From positions 1 to 27,873 of the forward strand of contig CARNVA010000016.1 of the NCBI GenBank assembly GCA_949031345.1: DNA of 27,873 nt, given 5' to 3'. The stretch's first letter is position 1. Each line of letters opens with the position of its first letter. The position numbers and the translations under genes were made by a program. Source of the DNA: an uncultured Eubacteriales bacterium (GTDB lineage: Bacteria; Bacillota; Clostridia; Christensenellales; UBA1242). The notes beneath the pieces were generated by a model. The model was not told the DNA's origin and made no database searches. It worked only from the letters and a program-made list of their open reading frames with translations. Positions 21,828 to 27,873 of this stretch are shown here, piece after piece.

Positions 21828-22853
21828 ATGGAATACTTAGAAAATGTGAAAAAAGAGATAAGAAGATATTTTGATATTTTAGAGCCAGAATTTCCAGCAT
21901 GGCTGGAAGAATATATCCAAACGAAAGAAATGCTTAAGCAGGCTGATATAAGCGTTACCTGCGGGACAATATATTCTGACCTTTTTGAAAGTGATTTTTT
22001 CTTTTCAAGCCTTGATCACTCGGTGGCAGTAGCGCTTATTGTCTGGCATTTCACTCATGATAAAAAGCAGACTCTTTCAGGACTTTTCCATGACATTGCA
22101 ACACCTGTTTTTAAGCATTGTGTTGACTTTTTAAATGGTGATTATATGACTCAAGAGTCCACTGAAGATTTGACTTACAGTTTGCTTAGGGGCTCGGCTG
22201 AGATTATGAAACTGCTTGAAAGAGATGGAATAAAACTTGACGAGGTGGCGGATTATCATATCTATCCAATTGCGGATAATGATACACCACAGCTTTCGGC
22301 GGACAGGCTTGAATATTCATTGTCAAATGCGCTTTTTACTTATAAACTTGCAAAATTTGAGGAAATTGAACAGCTTTACCAAGATATTGAAGTGCAAAAA
22401 AATGAGGATGAAATAGTTGAGCTTGGCTTTAAGACCAAGACGCTTGCGAGAAAGTTTGTCAAATTTACCAGCCGTCTGTCAGTGATTTATCGAGAGGATA
22501 GGACAAGATATTCAATGCAGTTTTTGGCAGATTTAATAAAAAAGCTGAATGAAGATGGGCTTATTACAAAGCAAGATTTGTATGAGAAGAAAGAGGCTGA
22601 GGTGATTGACATTATTTTAAATTCAAAGTATGCCCAAAAGTTTTTGATATGGAAAAATGCGAAAAAGGTTAAGACCTCTTTAATAGCTCCAAAAGACGTT
22701 TATTATGTTCATCATGGCGCTAAAGTCAGATATATTGACCCGCTATTTAAAGGGAAGCGCATTTCCAAGGCTTGTGCAATTGCTAAGAAAATGATAAATA
22801 AAAATCTAAGTTTTGATATGGACAAGTTTATTTATTTAGACTTTGATTTTTAA
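21828..22853 (+). CDS. HD-domain phosphohydrolase-like protein
   Basis: A 341-residue protein of the HD superfamily. The metal-site pattern is His64 (SSLDHSVAVAL), His88-Asp89 (GLFHDIATPVFKH) and Asp159 (LSADRLEYS). The residues around HD (HDIATPVFKHCVDFLNGD) are those of a bacterial HD subgroup of unknown substrate. The C-terminal ~150 residues are helical and Lys-rich, ending in YVHHGAKVRYIDPLFKGKR. It is distinct from the HD gene at 10462. AAGGA lies before ATG 21828, and the deoxyribosyltransferase-like gene follows after 28 nt, so both probably act on nucleotides in one operon. Confidence 0.82.
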   Translation: MEYLENVKKEIRRYFDILEPEFPAWLEEYIQTKEMLKQADISVTCGTIYSDLFESDFFFSSLDHSVAVALIVWHFTHDKKQTLSGLFHDIATPVFKHCVDFLNGDYMTQESTEDLTYSLLRGSAEIMKLLERDGIKLDEVADYHIYPIADNDTPQLSADRLEYSLSNALFTYKLAKFEEIEQLYQDIEVQKNEDEIVELGFKTKTLARKFVKFTSRLSVIYREDRTRYSMQFLADLIKKLNEDGLITKQDLYEKKEAEVIDIILNSKYAQKFLIWKNAKKVKTSLIAPKDVYYVHHGAKVRYIDPLFKGKRISKACAIAKKMINKNLSFDMDKFIYLDFDF

Positions 22854-22881
22854 GAAGTGATATAAAAAAAGGAGAAAATTT

Positions 22882-23352
22882 ATGAAAGTAAGTTATTCAG
22901 ATGCGCCTGTAGTTATGGGCGAAAAATCAATCTTTTTGGCAGGTCCAACAGTCAGAAAGGAACAACAACAAGATTGGGAGAAGGGTAGTTGGAGAAATGA
23001 GGCGATTGAAATTTTGCAAGAGCTTGGTTTTGACGGAATTGTTTATGTGCCAGAGTATAGCACCATGAAAGATTTTGTGGATAAAGATGACCAGTTTATT
23101 TGGGAATGGGATGCCTTGCATGCAGCTTCACTTGTTGTATTTTGGGTGCCAAGAAAATTCCCAGAGCTTCCTGCACTTACTACAAATGTCGAGTTTGGCT
23201 TTTATATGAATTTAAAACCAATTCTCTATGGACGGCCTGAAGGTTCAGACAAAAATGGATATTTAGACAGAATTTATTTTAAAGCGCTTGGAAACAAGCC
23301 ATACAATCAATTGAAGGCTCTTCTGCGGGCGGCTGTGGAAAAATTGAAATAG
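22882..23352 (+). CDS. Nucleoside 2-deoxyribosyltransferase domain protein (NDT2 type)
   Basis: A 156-residue protein with the second NDT family pattern: IFLAGPTVR (17-25), SWRNEAIEIL (36-45), VPEYS, WEWDALHAASLVVFWVPR (74-91) and TTNVEFGFY (100-108), where Glu104 is the presumed nucleophile. These enzymes act on deoxynucleosides or related N-glycosides; the exact substrate is unknown. AAAGGAG precedes ATG 22882. It lies 28 nt after the HD gene, forming a likely two-gene nucleotide-metabolism operon. The next gene (23465) is separated by 112 nt of A/T-rich DNA with no clear terminator. Confidence 0.82.
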   Translation: MKVSYSDAPVVMGEKSIFLAGPTVRKEQQQDWEKGSWRNEAIEILQELGFDGIVYVPEYSTMKDFVDKDDQFIWEWDALHAASLVVFWVPRKFPELPALTTNVEFGFYMNLKPILYGRPEGSDKNGYLDRIYFKALGNKPYNQLKALLRAAVEKLK

Positions 23353-23464
23353 TTGTCGAAGTTTTTCAAATTTGATAATTTATTAAAAATTAAGTAAAAT
23401 TTAATAAAAAACTGCTAAAAAATGTAAAAAAAATGATTAAAAATAGAAAAATAAAGAGAAAATT

Positions 23465-24271
23465 ATGGAAAAAGTAAATATTGGCAAAGAAAATGCCACC
23501 TTTCAGCAGATATGCGCGCTTAAGGAAAACAGAAACAAAAGAGCAAGTTTGGGTCTCTTTTTTGTGGAAGGCATTCAAAATATAAAGGACGCTTTGGCGT
23601 TTGATTGGCAGATTGAGGCCTTCATATATTCAAGCGAAACAAAGCTTTCGCAGTGGGCAAAAAGTGTTATAGGAAGGGCAAACAAAAATTATGTTTTAAG
23701 TCAATCACTTATGGAGAAACTCAGTGACAAAGAGGATACGAGCGAGCTTTTAGCGCTTATCAAAATGAAAGACCAACAGGCAATTTTGACTGAGGATAAC
23801 CCAGTTTATTTGCTTTTGGACAGGCCGTCAAAAAAGGGAAATCTAGGCACAATTATAAGAAGCTGCGACGCCTTTGGAGTGACACAGATTTTCTATTCGG
23901 GACATGCTGTTGACATTTATGACCATGCAGTTATCACGGCATCGATGGGCTCTTTCTTTAAAATGCAGAAGACTTTTATAGAGTCAAATACAGCCTTTTT
24001 GGAGCTTGTTGAAAAGCTTAAAAAGTTATACAATGATTTTCAAGTTGTGGGAACATCTCTTCAAACAGATGAGCTTATAGGCGAATGCGATTTTACTAAG
24101 CCAACTCTGCTGTTGATTGGAAATGAAACTGATGGGCTTTGCAGATTTTACAACGAAAACGCTGATAGGCTGGTCAAAATTCAGATGCGCGATGGCATTG
24201 ACTCGTTAAATATAGCCTGCGCTGCAACGGCAAGCCTTTATGAAATTCAAAGACAAAGAATGATTAAATAG
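23465..24271 (+). CDS. SpoU/TrmH-family RNA 2'-O-ribose methyltransferase
   Basis: A 268-residue SPOUT-class (trefoil knot) methyltransferase that uses S-adenosylmethionine to methylate a ribose 2'-OH in rRNA or tRNA. The three SpoU motifs are present: motif 1 NLGTIIRSCDAFG (Asn126, Arg132), motif 2 LLIGNETDGL (about 216-225) and motif 3 SLNIACAATASLYE (247-260). The N-terminal ~110 residues form a substrate-binding domain (LFFVEGIQNIKDAL) like TrmH/RlmB-type enzymes. Which RNA nucleotide is modified cannot be told. The ribosome binding site is weak (AAAGAGA) before ATG 23465. It is a monocistronic gene as far as can be seen. Confidence 0.9.
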   Translation: MEKVNIGKENATFQQICALKENRNKRASLGLFFVEGIQNIKDALAFDWQIEAFIYSSETKLSQWAKSVIGRANKNYVLSQSLMEKLSDKEDTSELLALIKMKDQQAILTEDNPVYLLLDRPSKKGNLGTIIRSCDAFGVTQIFYSGHAVDIYDHAVITASMGSFFKMQKTFIESNTAFLELVEKLKKLYNDFQVVGTSLQTDELIGECDFTKPTLLLIGNETDGLCRFYNENADRLVKIQMRDGIDSLNIACAATASLYEIQRQRMIK

Positions 24272-24328
24272 GGTATTTTTAATTTAATGTTTTACTTAAG
24301 GAAATCATTTAAAACATACAATAAAAAG

Positions 24329-24356
24329 TTGACAAAAGCGGGTGCAGGCATAAATA
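24329..24356 (+). promoter_or_regulatory. Predicted promoter of the second Nudix gene
   Basis: TTGACA (24329-24334), 16-nt spacer, TAAATA (24351-24356). The leader to the start at 24404 is about 40 nt. Confidence 0.5.
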
Positions 24357-24403
24357 ATAAAAATGAGAATTTTTTAATGTAGTTTAAACTAAAAGGGGTG
24401 TTT

Positions 24404-24811
24404 ATGAGAGACAGTGCAAGAGCGGTGATAATAAGAGACAGAAAAGTGCTTACAATGTTTAGAAGAAAAATAAAAGATGGGGCAGTCAACGAGTATTATG
24501 TCATTCCAGGCGGCGGAATAGAAGAAGGCGAAACAGAAGAAGATACTGTTGTTCGTGAGCTTCAAGAAGAGATGAGTGTTGAAGTGGAGATTGTGGACTT
24601 TTTGGGAAAAGAAGAAACAAAAAATGGTAATGCATATTATTATCTCTGCAAAATAAAAGATGATGCAGAGCCAAGGCTTGGCGGAGAAGAGCTTGAACGA
24701 ATGACTGAAGATAATTTTTATCAGCCAAGATTTATTGATATAGAAAAACTTGACAATGTCGACCTTTTCGGAAAAGAGTTTGTTTTTAAAGCTTTAAAAT
24801 TAAAAATTTAA
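24404..24811 (+). CDS. Nudix hydrolase, second copy
   Basis: A 135-residue Nudix protein. The Nudix box runs from Gly37 with Glu43, Arg51-Glu52, Glu55 and Glu56, but the final conserved Gly is Ser58 (EEMSV instead of EExGU). The preceding strand is YYVIPGGGIEEGE. It resembles (d)NTP-type Nudix hydrolases that remove damaged or non-canonical nucleotides, though substrate is not predictable. I chose ATG 24404, with AAAAGGGG at 5 nt; GTG 24398 overlaps that site. The gene is monocistronic and ends in an A/T-rich region that separates it from the convergent reductase gene. Confidence 0.88.
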   Translation: MRDSARAVIIRDRKVLTMFRRKIKDGAVNEYYVIPGGGIEEGETEEDTVVRELQEEMSVEVEIVDFLGKEETKNGNAYYYLCKIKDDAEPRLGGEELERMTEDNFYQPRFIDIEKLDNVDLFGKEFVFKALKLKI

Positions 24812-24987
24812 GTAATGTTTTTTAAAAAAACAGTTTTTATTTATTATTTTTTAATAGTTAAATCTTTCGTATTCTAATTTTTTGTATTAAAGATCACCTA
24901 TTTTAAAAAGGCAGACAATCGACAAATAATTCGAGCGAATAAGTCATTGACTTAAATGAAAATGGATTTAATTAAAAATAAAACAAC
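24812..24987. other. AT-rich intergenic region
   Basis: About 175 nt between the second Nudix gene and the shared terminator. No gene or RNA is recognised. Short T and A runs near 24818-24850 could give a weak terminator for the Nudix gene. Confidence 0.4.
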
Positions 24988-25023
24988 AAAAAACAACAGC
25001 TGAATTTTACGCCGTTGTTTTTT
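24988..25023 (-). terminator. Terminator of the Old-Yellow-Enzyme gene, possibly bidirectional
   Basis: A 10-bp stem (AAAAAACAAC 24988-24997 with GTTGTTTTTT 25014-25023), with a possible GC extension inward. Minus-strand reading gives a T run after the stem. It lies just beyond the stop of the minus-strand gene at 25035 and also serves the plus-strand side. Confidence 0.75.
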
Positions 25024-25034
25024 ATTTTCAAATT

Positions 25035-27086
25035 TTATAATTTTGTGCAGACATCCCATGCTCGCCAAATTACAGTGCGAAGATTGCCAACACTGAAAGC
25101 GTCGCCAACAACATGAACATGTTTTCCACCTTTAGCAAGAGGGGCAGGCAAATATCCTACAGAAAGGATAACGCTGTCAGCTTTAAGCTCTTTTTTGTCT
25201 CCATTCTTATCTGATACCACAACCACATTATCTTTAATTTCATTGCAGAAACTTTCAAGATAAACCGGAACATTGTAAGTTTTGAAGAAATCGCGAAGAT
25301 ATGAGGTGTTTGCAAGTGAAAGATTATTTGCAATCATAAGGTCATTACGCGCTTCAACAATGCAAGGCTTTTTGCCTTTTTTGTAAAGGTCGTAAGCGAT
25401 TTCGCAGCCACTCAGTCCGCCGCCGATAACCACCACATTCTCGCCGACCTCTTTGCCGCTTAGATAATCGACCGCCTCGATTGCTTTTTCAATGCCTGGA
25501 ATGTTAAGCTTTCGCGCCTTAGCCCCTGTTGCTATAATAATTTCATCAGCGTCAAGAGTTTTAAGGTCGGTCACTTCAGTGTTAAATTTAATTTCAATGT
25601 CAAGCAGTTTCATTTTGCGTCTATACCACTCGATAAGCTCTTTATCTTTTTCTTTAAAGTCTGGTGCTGCGGCAGCAATGAAAACTCCGCCTAAAGTGTC
25701 TGTCTTTTCATAAATTGTCACTTTATGACCGCGTTTTGTAAGCACAATTGCACATTCCATACCGCCAATTCCGCCGCCAACGATTGCAATATTTTTCTTT
25801 TTCTTTGCAGGTGTATAGTCATATTTTCCACCGTCCATAGTTTGAGGGTTGATGGCACATCTTGACATGTGAATGGAGTCAGCCATTGAACATGCGTTTG
25901 CTACGCCTTTATAGTGCGACATAGTAAGGCAGGCATTGTGACAGCAAATACAAGGTTTAATATCTTCCAGCCTGTCTTCAATAAGTTTTGTCACCCAGTG
26001 GCTGTCTACAAGAAATTGTCTTGCAACGCCCATTGCAGCAATCTTGCCATCTTTAATTGCCTCAGCAGCAGTCGCAGGGTCCATTCTTCCAGCACATACA
26101 ACTGGAATGTCAACAAACTTGCTTATATGTGCCACATCCTCAAGATTGCAATTTTGAGGCATATACATTGGTGGGTGAGCCCAGTACCAAGCATCATAAG
26201 TGCCATTGTCAGCGTCAAACATGTCATAACCCGCATCTTGAAGATATTTGGCCGCCCTTTCACTTTCTTCCATATTTCTGCCTTTTTCAACGAATTCTTC
26301 GCCTGGCATGGCACCATAACAGAAATCTTTTGTTTTGCTTACAACCGAATACCGAAGGGAAACAGGGTAGTCCTCTCCACATACTGCTTTGATTGCCTTT
26401 ACAATTTCAACAGGGAAGCGGAAGCGGTTTTCAAAACTGCCACCATATTCGTCAGTGCGCTGGTTTGTGTATTGGGTGGTGAATTGGTCGATTAAATAAC
26501 CCTCATGCACAGCGTGAATTTCAACTCCATCAACTCCGGCGTTTTTACACATAAGCGCGGTTTTAGCAAAACCGTCAACCATTCTTTGAATAGTTTTTTT
26601 GCTGATTTGAGGGCACATTACACCTTCTGCCCAACGAGAAGGAAGCCTGCTTGGACTAGCGCATAAATAGCGCACATCAAATATAGGTTTGACTGCAGCC
26701 GCCAAAGCTTTGTTTTTAAGCATTGGCACCATATTGTTTGGAATGGAAAAAGACCTTCCAAAGCCGGCAGTAAGCTGAATAAACATCTTAGCCCCGGTTT
26801 TATGAAATACTTCCATATAATTTTTAAGCTTTTTGAAGGTGCGTTTACTTTTATAAAGCCAAGCACCTCCCATAAGGTTGCGAAGTGGTGCAATGCCAGG
26901 TATTATCAACCCCACATTATTTTTTGCAAGGTCCATGAAAAAATCAGCTGCATCCTTGTCAAAATGATGGGGCTCCATCCATCCAAAAATGGATGTCCCA
27001 CCCATTGGGCAAAGCACTATGCGGTTTTTAATCTCAACATTGCCGATTTTCCAAGGGGTAAAAAGTGGCTCAAATTGTTTATTCAT
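25035..27086 (-). CDS. NADH:flavin oxidoreductase/2-enoate-reductase-like (OYE + FAD/NAD domains)
   Basis: A 683-residue enzyme of the 2-enoate reductase/2,4-dienoyl-CoA reductase (BaiCD/FadH-like) group. The N-terminal TIM barrel (about 1-370) is Old Yellow Enzyme type with GVEIHAVHEGYLIDQF and the TNQRTDEYGGSFENR signature. A 4Fe-4S site follows (CICCHNAC, about 379-386, with later Cys). A Rossmann FAD motif IAIVGGGIGGMECA (about 432-445) and a nucleotide motif VVVIGGGLSGCEIA (about 548-561) follow. It should reduce C=C bonds in enoates, dienoyl-CoA, or steroid/bile-acid-type substrates with NAD(P)H, FAD, FMN and FeS. Which substrate applies is unknown. ATG 27086 has AAAGGAG just upstream; the promoter at 27110-27139 contains a 13-bp palindrome. 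Confidence 0.92.
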   Translation of the reverse strand: MNKQFEPLFTPWKIGNVEIKNRIVLCPMGGTSIFGWMEPHHFDKDAADFFMDLAKNNVGLIIPGIAPLRNLMGGAWLYKSKRTFKKLKNYMEVFHKTGAKMFIQLTAGFGRSFSIPNNMVPMLKNKALAAAVKPIFDVRYLCASPSRLPSRWAEGVMCPQISKKTIQRMVDGFAKTALMCKNAGVDGVEIHAVHEGYLIDQFTTQYTNQRTDEYGGSFENRFRFPVEIVKAIKAVCGEDYPVSLRYSVVSKTKDFCYGAMPGEEFVEKGRNMEESERAAKYLQDAGYDMFDADNGTYDAWYWAHPPMYMPQNCNLEDVAHISKFVDIPVVCAGRMDPATAAEAIKDGKIAAMGVARQFLVDSHWVTKLIEDRLEDIKPCICCHNACLTMSHYKGVANACSMADSIHMSRCAINPQTMDGGKYDYTPAKKKKNIAIVGGGIGGMECAIVLTKRGHKVTIYEKTDTLGGVFIAAAAPDFKEKDKELIEWYRRKMKLLDIEIKFNTEVTDLKTLDADEIIIATGAKARKLNIPGIEKAIEAVDYLSGKEVGENVVVIGGGLSGCEIAYDLYKKGKKPCIVEARNDLMIANNLSLANTSYLRDFFKTYNVPVYLESFCNEIKDNVVVVSDKNGDKKELKADSVILSVGYLPAPLAKGGKHVHVVGDAFSVGNLRTVIWRAWDVCTKL

Positions 27087-27109
27087 AAAATCTCCTTTTA
27101 ATTTATTTT

Positions 27110-27139
27110 ATTATATAAAATGCTTTAAAAGCAAGTCAA
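27110..27139 (-). promoter_or_regulatory. Promoter of the OYE gene, with palindrome in the spacer
   Basis: Minus strand: TTGACT (27134-27139), 18-nt spacer, TATAAT (27110-27115). The spacer holds the perfect 13-bp palindrome TGCTTTTAAAGCA (27121-27133, minus-strand reading), placed where a repressor would block RNA polymerase. Confidence 0.7.
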
Positions 27140-27184
27140 GGAAAGTTGCACTATAATTATTTTTTTTTATGATTGTAAACCCAG

Positions 27185-27213
27185 TTGACAATTTTTTTGT
27201 TTGATTATATAAT
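27185..27213 (+). promoter_or_regulatory. Promoter of the truncated acyltransferase ORF
   Basis: TTGACA (27185-27190), 17-nt spacer, TATAAT (27208-27213): a full consensus match. The leader to ATG 27242 is only about 22 nt. Confidence 0.75.
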
Positions 27214-27241
27214 GATTTTAAATTATATCAATCATTAAGGA

Positions 27242-27601
27242 ATGGAGCTTATTCCAACTTACACCAATGGTAAATTGATGCAAACAATAGAGCAAAGCAG
27301 TGACTATTTGAAAGATGGGAACAGCATTATAATTTTTCCAGAAAACTCTTATGATGGCTATCATGAGAAATTGACAGAATATTTTGCTGGCTTTATTTTG
27401 CTTGCCAAATATTACTATAAGAAGACAAAACATAATATAAAGATTTATAATATGTATGTGAGAAAAAAAGATAATACATTGATTGTTGATAAGTATATCA
27501 CAGTTGAGGAGATATTGAGGGATGAAAGAGATATAAGAGAAACTGCCAATTCATTTAAGGATCGCGCAAACCAACTTGCAGAAATGGAAAAGAAGAAATA
27601 A
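27242..27601 (+). CDS. Truncated PlsC-type acyltransferase (C-terminal part only)
   Basis: A 119-residue ORF whose sequence matches the C-terminal half of small PlsC-like lysophospholipid acyltransferases: GNSIIIFPENSYDGYHEKL (the FPE block that replaces FPEGTR in this subgroup), EYFAGFILLAKYYYKKT and IKIYNMYVRKK. The HX4D catalytic block, which should lie about 70-90 residues earlier, is missing. There is an in-frame stop at 27236-27238, and the upstream 150 nt are the divergent promoter region. The only AAGG (27237-27240) lies 1 nt from the ATG, so translation would be poor. It is therefore probably a 5'-deleted gene that cannot be active, despite a consensus promoter in front. A short functional protein cannot be excluded. 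Confidence 0.65.
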   Translation: MELIPTYTNGKLMQTIEQSSDYLKDGNSIIIFPENSYDGYHEKLTEYFAGFILLAKYYYKKTKHNIKIYNMYVRKKDNTLIVDKYITVEEILRDERDIRETANSFKDRANQLAEMEKKK

Positions 27602-27641
27602 AAAAGTTTAAAAAAATATAGATAAAAAAACAAAAAAACAG

Positions 27642-27670
27642 TTGACAATTAAAGATGAATTGAGTATAAT
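27642..27670 (+). promoter_or_regulatory. tRNA-Ile promoter
   Basis: TTGACA (27642-27647), 17-nt spacer, TATAAT (27665-27670), a full consensus. The leader contains a nested hairpin (outer arms CAATCTA near 27679-27685 and TAGATTG near 27714-27720, inner GAAGA/TCTTC). Confidence 0.85.
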
Positions 27671-27757
27671 TAAAATGCAATCTAGAAGATTCTCCCTCTT
27701 CTTAAATATCTTTTAGATTGGTCACACTGTTTTAATCAAAATGGATGTGGCAAATAT

Positions 27758-27834
27758 AGAGATGTAGCTCAGCTGGTTAGAGCACCACCCTGATAAGGTG
27801 GGGGTCGGTGGTTCGAGTCCACTCATCTCTACCA
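27758..27834 (+). tRNA. tRNA-Ile (anticodon GAT)
   Basis: A complete cloverleaf: acceptor AGAGATG/CATCTCT, D stem GCTC/GAGC, anticodon stem CCACC/GGTGG with loop CTGATAA (anticodon GAT at 27792-27794), T arm with TTCGAGT loop, discriminator A and encoded CCA (27832-27834). Confidence 0.96.
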
Positions 27835-27842
27835 AAAGAAAT

Positions 27843-27864
27843 GAGTGGAAACACTCTTTTTTTT
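27843..27864 (+). terminator. tRNA-Ile terminator
   Basis: A 5-bp stem GAGTG/CACTC (27843-27847 with 27852-27856) with a GAAA tetraloop, then eight T. Confidence 0.85.
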
Positions 27865-27873
27865 ATACCCCAC

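Noticed and set aside
25914..26495. A 193-codon plus-strand open frame.
   Set aside because: It lies wholly antisense to the well-supported Old-Yellow-Enzyme gene and shows no domain or start signal.

Overview
The window is AT-rich, uses TGA as a stop codon, and has strong AAGGAG-type ribosome binding sites and sigma-A-like promoters. Together with the yqzL-recO pair, an XRE regulator with membrane segments, EFR1-type ferredoxin and surface InlB-B-like repeats, this points to a low-GC Firmicute, most likely an uncultured gut-type Clostridia. That assignment is inference: no rRNA or marker phylogeny is possible here.

Layout. (1) 1-2424: mscL on the minus strand, then a promoter, a 47-codon small ORF and a very regular four-helix inverted-repeat structure (1144-1268), then yqzL-recO and a terminator. 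(2) 2425-6681: a 950-residue secreted protein with four InlB-B-like repeats and a GLUG-like beta-helix end, followed by a lipoprotein that carries a divergent InlB-B-type domain. Both are cell-surface products. (3) 6750-7640: a HAD nucleotidase-like gene and the decayed 3' end of a peptide deformylase gene. (4) 7907-11687: an SDR epimerase overlapping an EFR1 flavodoxin/ferredoxin, then an HD hydrolase overlapping a Nudix hydrolase. (5) 11777-12973: two convergent genes of unknown function and tRNA-Arg(TCG). (6) 12972-16498: a segment bounded by two ungapped 270-bp direct repeats (by eye about 89% identical), the first starting at the tRNA-Arg 3' end. It holds a YdeI-like gene, a truncated and a full pyridoxamine-phosphate-oxidase-like gene, an FMN reductase, an Asp/Gly-rich protein and a chimeric small ORF. 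The 3' part of the repeat is a promoter module that occurs again inside the segment. (7) 16581-24811: alpha/beta hydrolases, an XRE membrane regulator, two nucleoside deoxyribosyltransferase-like genes, an S41 peptidase, a second HAD, a second HD, a SpoU methyltransferase and a second Nudix. (8) 25035-27834: an Old-Yellow-Enzyme type reductase on the minus strand, a 5'-truncated acyltransferase and tRNA-Ile(GAT).

Functional themes. The window is rich in small nucleotide-handling or house-cleaning enzymes, in pairs: two HAD nucleotidase-like, two HD, two Nudix, two deoxyribosyltransferase-like. There is also a set of flavin/FeS redox proteins. No CRISPR array, complete mobile element, integrase or known defence system was found. 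The two least explained items are the four-helix structure downstream of the small ORF, and the promoter-bearing repeats that bracket the 3-kb segment next to tRNA-Arg.
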